Assembly: GCA_022703445.1 (NCBI GenBank)
Contig: JAKLDR010000003.1
Coordinates: 100,407 to 140,942, forward strand
Length of the DNA: 40,536 bases
Reading direction: 5' to 3'
Origin: Planctomycetota bacterium
Lineage (GTDB): Bacteria > Planctomycetota > SZUA-567 > JAKLDR01
The notes beneath the pieces are model-generated. The model was given only the letters and a program-made list of their open reading frames with translations, was not told the DNA's origin and searched no databases. The translations under genes were made by a program, and so were the position numbers. Every line of letters begins with the position of its first letter. The first letter of the stretch is position 1. Of the stretch, positions 25,590-34,385 are shown piece after piece.

Positions 25590-25976
25590 GTGGCGAAGAT
25601 CCTGGTGCTTGACGACGAGCAGCACTGGCTGGAGCTGGTTCGGGACAAACTCTCCGGGTTGGGCCACGAGGTCCAGACCACGGCCGATTGCCTGGAGGCG
25701 CTGAGGCAGATCAAGGCCGACCGCCCCGACCTGGTGATCCTCGACCTGCGCATGCCGGTCAGCGGGAGCACGATGCTGAACGTCCTGCGCGAGGACTGGC
25801 CGGACATCCCCGTGGTGGTGCACACTGTGTACGGCGGATCCCGCAACGCCTCCAACCTGAGCGGCAAGGCCGGCTTCGCGGTCAAGAACCCGGGGATGAC
25901 CGAACTGGTCGGCACGGTGGAGGGCGTGCTCTCGAAGAGCGGCCAGGACGGTGGGGCTCTGCCTTGCTGTACCTAG
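25590..25976 (+). CDS. Single-domain CheY-like response regulator
   Basis: A 128-residue receiver with no output domain. Acidic pair D8-D9 in LVLDDEQ, phosphoacceptor D52 in VILDLRMPVSG, switch Thr T79, and the conserved Lys K99 in FAVKNPGM. The GTG start follows TGAGGAGGGCTGACC, a strong site. Lacking an output domain, it probably acts by binding a partner such as a kinase, cyclase or motility protein. A short membrane-protein frame overlaps its 3' end. The upstream region is shared with the divergent PilZ operon. Confidence 0.9.
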   Translation: MAKILVLDDEQHWLELVRDKLSGLGHEVQTTADCLEALRQIKADRPDLVILDLRMPVSGSTMLNVLREDWPDIPVVVHTVYGGSRNASNLSGKAGFAVKNPGMTELVGTVEGVLSKSGQDGGALPCCT

Positions 25977-26170
25977 CGGCGATCCTGCTGCTCGCGGCCA
26001 CCGCGGTCGCGGTGCTATCGGCGGCTTTCCTGGAAAGGACGTTCCTGGAGGGGCTGGCACCGCGCTGGCGCAGTCCTGACCGGCTGAGGACCGCAGATCC
26101 CGCGGGGCGCGCACGAACCGCAGCGGCCAGGCTTTGGAGAACGCTGCGGGGCATCCGGCTCCGCACGTGA
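25964..26170 (+). CDS. Possible small single-pass membrane protein
   Basis: A 68-residue frame overlapping the receiver gene by 13 bp and starting at TTG. It begins with one strong hydrophobic segment (LLYLAAILLLAATAVAVLSA) and continues with an Arg-rich, probably cytoplasmic tail (RWRSPDRLRTADPAGRARTA). The site before it is weak (GGTGGGG). I recognise no family. The abrupt hydrophobic-then-basic layout suggests a real protein, but its length and poor start leave this uncertain. Confidence 0.4.
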   Translation: MLYLAAILLLAATAVAVLSAAFLERTFLEGLAPRWRSPDRLRTADPAGRARTAAARLWRTLRGIRLRT

Positions 26171-26234
26171 GCCGGAATCGCTCTGACCGGAACTCAGTGT
26201 GGCCCGAAGGCATACGCACGAAAGGAGCATTACC

Positions 26235-26402
26235 ATGTTGTACTACGCATTGACCTTTCTGCTCGTGGCCATCTTGGCCGGCATCCTGGGTTTCGGTGTC
26301 GTCGCGGGCACGGTCAGCTTGGCCGCCAAGATCGTCTTCGGCATCTTCATGGTGTTGTTCATACTCACGCTGCTGACGCACACCAGGCGGCGGCGGGCCT
26401 AG
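26235..26402 (+). CDS. DUF1328-family small membrane protein
   Basis: A 55-residue protein with two hydrophobic helices, MLYYALTFLLVAILAGILGF and a second from AAKIVFGIFMVLFILTLL, ending in THTRRRRA. The LAGILGFGVVAGT turn and overall length match DUF1328 (YtjA-like) proteins, which are widespread in diderms and often stress-related but of unknown function. The start ATG follows AAAGGAG by 7 bases; an upstream in-frame start is not supported. The following 221 bp (26403-26623) hold no feature I can support. Confidence 0.85.
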   Translation: MLYYALTFLLVAILAGILGFGVVAGTVSLAAKIVFGIFMVLFILTLLTHTRRRRA

Positions 26403-26623
26403 AGTGCGTCCGGAAACCGGGGCGGGGCGCGCGGGCGGGACCGAAAGCTGATGGCGCCGTCTCGGTCACCGGCGGAGACCCGGCCCCGCCAAGGAACGCG
26501 GCCGGTCCGGAGGAACTCCAAGGGGCCCATGTCCGGGTGATGTCCCTGTTCGCGGTTCTGGCGGTGGTTGGCGAGTTGTCGGCGGCTGCGGTGGGCACAT
26601 CGCCGCAGGCCTAAGGAGATCCA

Positions 26624-27466
26624 ATGAGCACTGACGTCGTGGTGAACAACATGGGTACCGCGGCCGGAGCCGTGTGGGAGGTCCTGGCCGCCAACGGACC
26701 GGTTGCCCTGGACTGGCTGTGCCGGGCAGCCAGGCTGTCCGAGAGCGACGCCAACCGCGGAATCGGCTGGCTGGCCCGCGAGGGCAAACTGTCCCTGGAG
26801 CGGAGGGGGCACCGGCGGGAGGTCCGGGTGTCCAAGGCGGCCGAACGGGTCCGCCAGCTCCTGCTCTCACGCGGGCCCATGCTGCTCGTCCGGGCCACGC
26901 AGGCCGCGGCGATTCCCGAGGACCTCGCCCAGCAGGGCCTGGGCTGGCTGGCCCGGGAGGGACGGATCGAACTCAACAGGGTGGCCGACGGCCGGAAGGT
27001 CGAGGTCGGCAGGGCGGCCGCGGCGGTCTGGCAGCTGGTGCGCTCGCGCGGGACCGTCGCCAGGAGGGACATCCCCCGGGCCACGGGCCTCACCCCGGGA
27101 CTGGCCAACGCGGCGATCGGCTGGCTGGTGCGCGAGGGCAAACTGGTGGTCGAGGACCGGTGCGAAGACCGGTCCGCGGGTTCGGAGCCGGCCGTCCGGG
27201 CCGCGCTGCCCTCGCCTGCCGACGGGACGCTGACCCTGGAGGAGAAGGGGCGGGGGACGGGGGTGCCGATCGGCGAGGCCGCCGGCGTCATCTGGCGGGC
27301 CCTCGATCTTCAGGGGTACCTCACCGCAGAGGAACTCAGCCTGGAGACCGGCCTGGCCGAGGACCGCCTCAACCAGGGCATAGGCTGGCTGGCTCGCGAG
27401 GGCAAGCTGTCCGTCGGTCGCGACCGGAAGGGGCAGGAGTGGTTCAGGCTGAACGGTGCCTGCTGA
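26624..27466 (+). CDS. Four-repeat winged-helix protein (DUF2582-like)
   Basis: A 280-residue protein made of four tandem winged-helix units of ~55-65 residues. Each starts with AAG.VW/AAERVRQ-type helix 1 and ends with the signature GIGWLAREGKL (near residues 47, 104, 165 and 254; written GLGWLAREGRI and AIGWLVREGKL in units 2 and 3). A linker of ~35 residues separates units 3 and 4. DUF2582 proteins normally have one such domain, as in the gene at 38040. The function is unknown; the fold suggests DNA or protein binding. The ATG follows AAGGAG. The gene stands between a DUF1328 gene and the diguanylate cyclase, with its own upstream gap. Confidence 0.82.
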   Translation: MSTDVVVNNMGTAAGAVWEVLAANGPVALDWLCRAARLSESDANRGIGWLAREGKLSLERRGHRREVRVSKAAERVRQLLLSRGPMLLVRATQAAAIPEDLAQQGLGWLAREGRIELNRVADGRKVEVGRAAAAVWQLVRSRGTVARRDIPRATGLTPGLANAAIGWLVREGKLVVEDRCEDRSAGSEPAVRAALPSPADGTLTLEEKGRGTGVPIGEAAGVIWRALDLQGYLTAEELSLETGLAEDRLNQGIGWLAREGKLSVGRDRKGQEWFRLNGAC

Positions 27467-27481
27467 CCACTTTGGCCACCT

Positions 27482-27503
27482 GGCTGCGCGCCTGATCGCA
27501 GCC
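27482..27503. terminator. Hairpin after the four-repeat winged-helix gene
   Basis: GGCTGCG-N8-CGCAGCC forms a perfect 7-bp stem 15 bp after the stop codon. No T-run follows, so it is either a weak intrinsic terminator or a 3'-end stabilising hairpin. Confidence 0.35.
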
Positions 27504-27596
27504 GAATGTTCGCCGAAGACCTTCCTGGCGCAGCGCCCCTTTCCGCAGGCAGGGCGGATCGTGGCACTTGCGCGCCCTGACGCTCCATGGGATCCG

Positions 27597-27612
27597 TGGC
27601 GCGGAAGTTGCT
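27597..27612 (+). promoter_or_regulatory. Sigma-54 promoter of the diguanylate cyclase gene
   Basis: TGGCGCGGAAGTTGCT has GG-N10-GC spacing and one departure from TGGCACG-N4-TTGCW. The predicted transcript start is about 77 bp before the ATG at 27701, in an otherwise empty gap (27504-27700). Confidence 0.6.
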
Positions 27613-27700
27613 TCTCCCCGCCGTGAGACCCCGGGCGGCCGCGGGAGCCGCGCAGTGACCGGCCGCCCGGGGACCTCGACAGGCAAGAGGAGAAACCGCC

Positions 27701-28588
27701 ATGTCCCCCCCGGACGACGCATCGCCCCCTCCCGCGGACCCCGGCATCGCGCAGCAGGAGGAACTGCTGACCGAAACCACCTTGCCGCTGGACCTCGTCT
27801 CCGCCCTGGCTGGTGATCGCCAGCTGAGCGAGGCCGACCGGCTCCTGGTCGACGACCTGAAAGCGGCCCGGGGCAACATGTTCTATTCCGACCTCCTCTA
27901 CGCCGTCACCCACCAGCGCTTCCCGCCGGAGACGGCCGAGGGCCTCTGGGGCCGCATTCTGCGGCACAAGTACGAAATGTCCTTCGCGATGCAGCGGAAC
28001 ATCCGCATCGCCGTCGCCTCGCTGGACTACCTTTCCAACCTCACCGCCGAACTGACCTCGGCCACGGTCATCTGCGAGGCCCGCGTCTCCGATATGGTCC
28101 GGATCGCGCAGCACGACAGCCTGACGGGGCTCTACAATCACTCCTGCTGCTATCGGCAGATCGAAATGGCCTTGGCGCGCCACTCGCGATGCGGCGCACC
28201 GGTCTCCATGATGATGCTCGACATCGACGACTTCAAGGCCATCAACGACCGGTACGGCCATCAGGAGGGGGACCGGGTCCTGGCCGCGATGGGCAAGGCC
28301 ATCGCGGAGACGATCCGGGCGACGGACAGCTGCTGCCGCTACGGCGGGGAGGAGTTCGCGGTGATCCTGCCGGCGACCGATGCCCAGGAGGCCGGCGTGC
28401 TGGCCGAAAGGCTGCGGGCCAGAGTCACCCAGAACCTGCCGGCTGGCCGGTCGGTGACGGTGAGCATAGGCGTGGCCTGCTGTGCGCAGAACACCTGCAC
28501 GGCCCAGGAGTTGGTCAGGCAGGCGGATGAGGCCCTGTACCGCGCCAAGGCCGAGGGCAAGAATCGCGTGGTGGTGGTCCCCGCATAG
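27701..28588 (+). CDS. Diguanylate cyclase (GGDEF)
   Basis: A 295-residue soluble diguanylate cyclase making c-di-GMP from two GTP. The GGDEF domain (~137-293) has DSLTGLYNH, DIDDFKAINDRYGH (metal and base binding), the active site GGEEF at 215-219 and the product-inhibition site RATD at 206-209, five residues before it. The ~130-residue N-terminal part is helical-looking and matches no sensor family I recognise; it has no membrane segment. The ATG follows AAGAGGAGAAACC. A sigma-54-type promoter precedes it, and a PilZ-headed operon with the same kind of promoter lies 2.5 kb away, suggesting a linked c-di-GMP circuit. Confidence 0.94.
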   Translation: MSPPDDASPPPADPGIAQQEELLTETTLPLDLVSALAGDRQLSEADRLLVDDLKAARGNMFYSDLLYAVTHQRFPPETAEGLWGRILRHKYEMSFAMQRNIRIAVASLDYLSNLTAELTSATVICEARVSDMVRIAQHDSLTGLYNHSCCYRQIEMALARHSRCGAPVSMMMLDIDDFKAINDRYGHQEGDRVLAAMGKAIAETIRATDSCCRYGGEEFAVILPATDAQEAGVLAERLRARVTQNLPAGRSVTVSIGVACCAQNTCTAQELVRQADEALYRAKAEGKNRVVVVPA

Positions 28589-28686
28589 CGAGGCACCGCC
28601 TCCAGAGGATATTCCCGAAAAGAAATAGGCGCGGCAAGCCATCGGCGGCCGGGCGCACAGACACGGCCAGATTCCACGTTAGAGTC

Positions 28687-28714
28687 TTGTGCCCGGGCCT
28701 TTCTGTGCTATGAT
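28687..28714 (+). promoter_or_regulatory. Sigma-70-type promoter for the CheB-CheR hybrid gene
   Basis: TTGTGC (28687-28692) and TATGAT (28709-28714) are separated by 16 bp in an unusually A/T-rich stretch for this genome. The expected transcript start is about 38 bp before the ATG at 28759. Confidence 0.5.
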
Positions 28715-28758
28715 GCCTTCGATAATTAACTTTCCAGATCGTAGTGGAAGGGGCGACA

Positions 28759-31700
28759 ATGAAGCGCTCGAAGGTATCTGAAGGGGCATCGAAGCCCGTT
28801 TCGACTCATGAGGCCGGAGCCGCATGTCGCGGCGTCGTGGGCATCGGGGCCTCGGCTGGCGGGCTGAAGGTTCTGCAGAACCTGTTTGCGACCATGCCCG
28901 CCACCAGCGGGCTGGCTTTCGTCGTCGTTCAGCACCTCTCTCCCGGGCACGAGAGCCACATGGCCGAGATCCTCGGCCGGCACACGACCATGAAGGTGGG
29001 CGAGGCGGCCGATGGCATGGCGCTGGAACCCGACGTGGTCTATACCGCGCCGCCCGGGGTCTTCGTGGCTCTCCGCAAGGGCCGGTTCCGCATGTCGCGG
29101 CCCGCCGCCGACCACGAGGTGCGGATGCCCATCGACTTCTTCCTCGGCTCGCTGGCCCGGGACCAGGGGGCTGGGGCGGTCGGCATCATCCTGTCCGGGA
29201 CGGGCACGGACGGCACCTACGGGCTTCGGGCCGTCCGCGGAGCCGGCGGCCTGGCCCTGGTCCAGGAGCCCGGCACGGCCGAGTTCGACGCCATGCCCAG
29301 GAGCGCGATCGCCACCGGGCTGGCCGACCGGGTGCTGCCCGTCGAGGCCATGGCCCGGGTGCTGCTGGCGTTCGCCGGGCGCACTCGCGACGAGACCTTG
29401 TCCGAGGAGGACGAGGCGCTCATCGGGCAGATCCTGGACCTGCTCAACCAGCGGACCGGCAACGATTACCGCCGCTACAAGAAGGGCACCGTCGGACGTC
29501 GGATCCTGCGGCGGATGGACCTCCACCAGATCGCCAGCCTGCCGGACTACCTGGACTTCCTGGCCGGGCACCCCGACGAGGTCGCGCACCTGTCGAAGGA
29601 CATGCTCATCGGCGTCACTTCGTTCTTCCGGGACCCCGAGGCCTTCCAGGTGCTCCGCGAGACGGTCATCGGGCCGCTGGCGGCGGCCAACGGCCGGACG
29701 ATCCGCGTCTGGGTGCCGGGCTGCGCAACGGGGGAGGAGGCCTATTCCCTGGCCATCGCGCTCAAGGAGGAACTGGCCGCGCGGGCGATCGCCGGCTGCA
29801 CGGTCCAGATCTTCGCCTCCGACATCGACGAGGGCGCCCTTGCCATCGGCCGCGCCGGGATCTACCCGGCGAGCATCGCCGGGGACGTCTCGCCGGAGCG
29901 GCTGGCCCGCTTCTTCGTGCAGAAGGACGGCGTCTGGCAGGTCTCCAAGGAGCTTCGCGACTCCGTCATCTTCTCCCTGCACAACCTGCTGGCCGATCCG
30001 CCGTTCGCCAAGCTGGACCTGGTCAGCTGCCGGAACCTGCTCATCTACATTGAGCCGGACATGCAGAGCAAGATCCTTGCGCTTTTCGCCTTCACCCTGA
30101 ATCCCGGGGCCGGGTACCTCTTCCTCGGCAAGTCGGAGACGATCGGCAAGGCCGGCGACTGGTTCGAGTCGGTCAACGAGCCTTGGCGGGTGTTCCGGCG
30201 CAACTTGACGCGCGTCCAGGCCGGCGACTTCCCGCTGGGATCTGGCCGCCTGCGCGGCCTGGCGAACGGCAGGGCGCTGCCGGCCAGGCCCCGTCCCGTC
30301 AACCTCGGGGACGTGGTCCGCCGCGCCGTGATCGAGGCCGCTGCGGTGGGCGTGGCCCTGGTCGATGCCCGGGGCCGGGTGCTGTATCTCGACGGCCCGA
30401 TAAACCGATTCCTGGACCTGCCCGCCGGCGAGCCCACCCTGAACATATTCGCGATGGTCAGGAAACGCACCGCGACCGCACTGCGGGCCGCGGTCCGCAA
30501 GGCGACCGAGACGGGCGAGTCCTCCATCCTCAAGAAGGTGCGGCTCAAGGACCGGGACGGCATGGTGGTCGCGAACCTGGCGGTCCGCCCAACGGGCGAG
30601 CCTGGCCCCGACCACGAGAACCTGGCGGCGATCCTCTTCGAGGAGGTGCGCGCGGCGGAGAGGGCCCTGCCCGGGGACAAGCGGGGCGCCCTGGAGGTCA
30701 GGGAGGCGCCGCTAGTCGAACAGCTCGAGGCCGAAATCGGGACGCTCCAGAACGAGCTCCGGGCCACGGCCGAGGATCACGAGTCGTCCACCGAGGAGTT
30801 CAAGTCCGCCAACGAAGAAGTCATGGCCATGAACGAGGAACTCCAGTCGGCCAACGAGGAACTGGAGAGCTCGCGTGAGGAACTTCAGTCGGTCAACGAG
30901 GAACTGGGCACGGTCAACACCCAGCTGAACGACCGCCTGCGGGAGCTGACCGCCGCCAACAACGACCTCTCCAACCTGATGGCCGCCACGGCCATCGCCA
31001 CTGTGTTCCTGGACCGGGAGCTGCGCATCAGGAGCTTCACACCTTCGGCGACGGAGCTGCTGCACCTCATTCCCGCCGACGTCGGGCGGCCCATCGGGGA
31101 CATCGGCCACGCCCTGGCCGGCGAGGACATCACGTCCGCGGCCGGGAAGGTGCTGCAGAGCCTCTCGCCCGTGGAGCACGAGGTCCGCGCCAAGAACGGG
31201 GGCTGGCACCTGATGCGCGTCCGTCCCTACCGCACGCTGGACGACAAGATCGACGGCGTGGTCATCACGCTCACCGACGTCAGCGTCCTGAAGCTCAGGG
31301 AGCAGGAGGCGCTCTCGGCCCGGGCATACGCCGAGAGCATCGTCGATACCGTCCACGAGCCGCTGGTGGTGCTCGACCGGGGGTTCCGGGTGGTCTCCGC
31401 CAACCGGGCCTTCTACACCGCTTTCCGGACCGGCAGGGCGGAAGCCGAGGGCCACTACTTCCTGGGACTGGGCGGCGGGCAGTGGAGCATCCCCGGGCTC
31501 AGCGAGATGATCGAAGGGGTCTTTAATGACGGGGCGGCCGTCGACGGGTTCGCCATCGAGCACGAATTCCCCGGGCTGGGCTTCCGCGCAATGGTGCTCA
31601 ACGCCCGCGCGGTCGCGTGGGCGCCGGGCCATCCGCCGTTGGTCCTGCTGGCCATCGAGGACGTCACCGAGCGCAAGCGGACCGAGGAAACCATGCGGGA

Positions 31701-34269
31701 GAGCGAAGCGCAGTACCGGGGCCTCTTCGAGAACATGAGCGAAGGCGTGGCCTACTGCCGGATGATATTCGATAACGACAAGCCGCGGGACTTCGTGTAT
31801 CTCGCGGTCAACGATGCGTTCGAGTCCCTGACCGGCCTGAAGGACGTCGTCGGCAAGAAGGTCACCGAGGTGATCCCGGGGATTCGCGAGACCGACCCGC
31901 AGTTGTTCGAGGCCTACGGCCGGGCTAGCCTGACCGGCAGTTCCGAAAAGCTCGAGATCTTCATCCGGGCGCTCGAGATGTGGTTCTCCGTCTCCGTGTT
32001 CAGCGCGGAGCGGGGCTGCTTCGTGGCCGTCTTCGACGTGATCACCGAACGCAAGCGCTCCGAGGAGAACCGGCGCCTGACGGCGGAGGCGCTGCAGCTC
32101 CTCAACGACCCGGGCGAGACGTCCTCCCAGGTCGACGGCCTGCTCAAGTTGATCCGGCAGTGGGCGGGCTGCGACGCCATCGGCCTGCGCCTGAAGTGCG
32201 GGGAGGACTTCCCCTACTACCACCAACTGGGGTTCTCAGAGGAGTTCGCCCGGACCGAGAACTTCCTGTGCGCCAGGGATCCTCACGGGGCCGTCGCCCA
32301 AGACGCCGCCGGCCAACCGGTCGTCGAGTGCACCTGCGGCCTGGTCCTCACGGGCAGGACCGATCCGAGCAAGCCATTCTTCACGGCGGGCGGCAGCTTC
32401 TGGACCAACGAGGCCTCCAAGCTTCTGGAACTCAAGGCGGAAGAAGACCCGCGAACCAACCCGCGCAACTACTGCATCACCAGCGGATACGAATCGGTCG
32501 CCCTGATCCCGCTGAAGGCCGGTGGCGGGGTCATCGGCCTCCTGCAGATCAACGACCGCCGCAAGGGGCGGTTCTCGCCCGAGACGGTCAGCTTCCTCGA
32601 GGACCTTAGCCACAGCATCGGCATCGCCCTGGACCGCCGGCAGGCCGCGGAGCGGCTGCTCGAGAGCGAGATGCGCCTGCGAATGGCTCAGGATGCCGCC
32701 AAGGCCGGCACCTGGGAGTGGGACCTGCGGACCGACGAGAACTTCTGGTCCCCCGAGCTGTGGAAGCTCTACGGATTGGAGCCACACAAGACCACCCCCT
32801 CCTACCGGACGTGGCTGCAGCTCGTGCATCCCGACGACCGGGAGAGGGTCAACCACGCCATGAAGGAGACGGTGCAAGCCGGGGCGGAACTGGTCATCGA
32901 GTGGCGGGCGTGCGACCACGACGGCGCGGAGCGCTGGCTGATGTTGCGGGGGCAGCCGGTGCGCGACGCCCGGAACAGGGTTATGCGCTACATCGGGATC
33001 GTCATGGACATCACCGAACGCAAGTGGATGGAGGCGGAACTGAAGAGGGCCAGCGACGGGCTCGAGAGGAAGGTCCTCGAACGCACCGCCGAACTGAAGG
33101 TCAAGAGCGACCAACTGCTGCACAGCCAGAAGCTGGAGGCCCTGGGGAAGCTGGCCGGCGGGGTGGCCCACGACTTCAACAACCTGATGACCGTGGTCAC
33201 GGGCTACGGCCAGCGCTTGCTGCGCGACGACGGGTTGTCCGCTGCGCAACGCTCCGCCCTGGAGCAGATCAACAAGGCGGGCGAAGGGGCCGTGAACCTG
33301 ACCAGGCAACTCCTGGCCTTCAGCCGCAAGCAGGTCACGGAGCCGGTGGTGCTGGACGTCAGCGAGCTTGTGGACAGCATGCGCAAGATGTTGCCCCCGG
33401 TCCTGGGCGAGGACATCGCGGTGTTCTTCGAGCTCTCGCCAGCTCCCTGGCCGGTGAAGGCCGACCCCACTCAGATCAGCCAGGTGATCATGAACCTGGC
33501 CGTCAACAGTCGTGACGCCATGCCCACGGGGGGGGACCTGACCATCCGCACGGCCAACGTCCAGGCCCCCGCCACCGACGGCGAAGCGCACGAGGACCTC
33601 CCGCCCGGGCGCTACGTGCTTCTGTCCGTCTCCGACAACGGCACGGGCATGAGCGCGGAGGCCCAGGAGCACATCTTCGAACCGTTCTTCACCACCAAGA
33701 GCTACGGGGAGGGCACCGGCCTGGGACTGTCCTCGGTCTACGGGATCGTGCAGCAGAGCGGGGGCCACATCCGGATGGACACCCAACTGGGGCGGGGCAC
33801 CACGTTCAGCCTCTACTTCCCGGCATCCGACGAGGAACCTGGGAAGCGTGCGGCTCCCCGGATCCCCGGTGCGGAAGAGGCGCCCACGCTGCGCGGATCG
33901 GAGACCATCCTCCTCCTGGAGGATGATCCCGCGGTCTGCGACCTCCTGACCACCGAACTGCGGGAGCTCGGATACCGCGTGTTGCCCTGCAAAACCGCTG
34001 GCGATGCCATCAGGCAGGCCGAGGCTTTGAAGGTGCCGGTGGACCTGCTGCTCTCCGACGTGGTCCTGCCGGGGATAAGCGGCCCCACCATGGCCAAGAT
34101 GTTCAAGGATCGCTGCCTGGTCAAACGCGTGCTGTTCATGTCCGGCCACACCGAGAAGCACATTGTCAACCACGGCGTGCTGATCAAGGGCGTGGCCTTC
34201 ATCGGCAAGCCCTTCACCACCGAGGCGCTGGCCCGCAAGGTGCGCGAGACGCTGGACGGGCACTCCTGA
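28759..34269 (+). CDS. CheB-CheR-PAS-GAF hybrid histidine kinase with receiver
   Basis: A 1836-residue cytoplasmic signalling protein. CheB methylesterase (~22-205) keeps S32 in GIGASAGG, VQHLSPGH and GTGTDGT. CheR methyltransferase (~215-480) keeps the SAM motif GCATGEEAYSLAI near 321 and SCRNLLIY. A coiled coil (~670-740, repeated ANEELESSREELQSVNEEL pattern) follows, then PAS domains (~745-860, 870-985, 985-1105), a GAF domain (~1115-1300), another PAS (~1305-1425), HisKA with H1471 in [13 protein letters not shown], an HATPase (~1575-1690) and a receiver with D1767 in LLLSDVVLPG. CheB-CheR-PAS fusions are known; joined kinase and receiver modules make this a long variant. ATG follows GGAAGGGGCG. 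No chemoreceptor gene is nearby. Confidence 0.93.
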   Translation: MKRSKVSEGASKPVSTHEAGAACRGVVGIGASAGGLKVLQNLFATMPATSGLAFVVVQHLSPGHESHMAEILGRHTTMKVGEAADGMALEPDVVYTAPPGVFVALRKGRFRMSRPAADHEVRMPIDFFLGSLARDQGAGAVGIILSGTGTDGTYGLRAVRGAGGLALVQEPGTAEFDAMPRSAIATGLADRVLPVEAMARVLLAFAGRTRDETLSEEDEALIGQILDLLNQRTGNDYRRYKKGTVGRRILRRMDLHQIASLPDYLDFLAGHPDEVAHLSKDMLIGVTSFFRDPEAFQVLRETVIGPLAAANGRTIRVWVPGCATGEEAYSLAIALKEELAARAIAGCTVQIFASDIDEGALAIGRAGIYPASIAGDVSPERLARFFVQKDGVWQVSKELRDSVIFSLHNLLADPPFAKLDLVSCRNLLIYIEPDMQSKILALFAFTLNPGAGYLFLGKSETIGKAGDWFESVNEPWRVFRRNLTRVQAGDFPLGSGRLRGLANGRALPARPRPVNLGDVVRRAVIEAAAVGVALVDARGRVLYLDGPINRFLDLPAGEPTLNIFAMVRKRTATALRAAVRKATETGESSILKKVRLKDRDGMVVANLAVRPTGEPGPDHENLAAILFEEVRAAERALPGDKRGALEVREAPLVEQLEAEIGTLQNELRATAEDHESSTEEFKSANEEVMAMNEELQSANEELESSREELQSVNEELGTVNTQLNDRLRELTAANNDLSNLMAATAIATVFLDRELRIRSFTPSATELLHLIPADVGRPIGDIGHALAGEDITSAAGKVLQSLSPVEHEVRAKNGGWHLMRVRPYRTLDDKIDGVVITLTDVSVLKLREQEALSARAYAESIVDTVHEPLVVLDRGFRVVSANRAFYTAFRTGRAEAEGHYFLGLGGGQWSIPGLSEMIEGVFNDGAAVDGFAIEHEFPGLGFRAMVLNARAVAWAPGHPPLVLLAIEDVTERKRTEETMRESEAQYRGLFENMSEGVAYCRMIFDNDKPRDFVYLAVNDAFESLTGLKDVVGKKVTEVIPGIRETDPQLFEAYGRASLTGSSEKLEIFIRALEMWFSVSVFSAERGCFVAVFDVITERKRSEENRRLTAEALQLLNDPGETSSQVDGLLKLIRQWAGCDAIGLRLKCGEDFPYYHQLGFSEEFARTENFLCARDPHGAVAQDAAGQPVVECTCGLVLTGRTDPSKPFFTAGGSFWTNEASKLLELKAEEDPRTNPRNYCITSGYESVALIPLKAGGGVIGLLQINDRRKGRFSPETVSFLEDLSHSIGIALDRRQAAERLLESEMRLRMAQDAAKAGTWEWDLRTDENFWSPELWKLYGLEPHKTTPSYRTWLQLVHPDDRERVNHAMKETVQAGAELVIEWRACDHDGAERWLMLRGQPVRDARNRVMRYIGIVMDITERKWMEAELKRASDGLERKVLERTAELKVKSDQLLHSQKLEALGKLAGGVAHDFNNLMTVVTGYGQRLLRDDGLSAAQRSALEQINKAGEGAVNLTRQLLAFSRKQVTEPVVLDVSELVDSMRKMLPPVLGEDIAVFFELSPAPWPVKADPTQISQVIMNLAVNSRDAMPTGGDLTIRTANVQAPATDGEAHEDLPPGRYVLLSVSDNGTGMSAEAQEHIFEPFFTTKSYGEGTGLGLSSVYGIVQQSGGHIRMDTQLGRGTTFSLYFPASDEEPGKRAAPRIPGAEEAPTLRGSETILLLEDDPAVCDLLTTELRELGYRVLPCKTAGDAIRQAEALKVPVDLLLSDVVLPGISGPTMAKMFKDRCLVKRVLFMSGHTEKHIVNHGVLIKGVAFIGKPFTTEALARKVRETLDGHS

Positions 34270-34290
34270 GACGGGCCTAACAGCTGTATG

Positions 34291-34328
34291 GCGATCCGCG
34301 CCAGGCATGGTGCAGAAGCGCGGATCGC
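34291..34328. terminator. Hairpin after the CheB-CheR hybrid gene
   Basis: GCGATCCGCG and CGCGGATCGC form a perfect 10-bp stem with an 18-base loop, starting 21 bp after the stop. No T-run follows; it may end the upstream transcript or mark the start of the DoxX operon leader. Confidence 0.4.
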
Positions 34329-34385
34329 GGGAATGCATCGCGCGCCTGCCGAGTTTCCCTTCACACCAGCGGAAGGAGCTGCACC

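Noticed and set aside
26055..26070. Sigma-54-like match TGGCACCGCGCTGGCG upstream of the DUF1328 gene
   Set aside because: It lacks the TTGC half, lies inside a possible coding frame and is 165 bp from the next start.
30780..30960. Short DNA repeats in the CheB-CheR hybrid gene
   Set aside because: They encode the heptad-like NEEL repeats of a coiled coil, normal for CheB/CheR fusion proteins, and are not a separate element.
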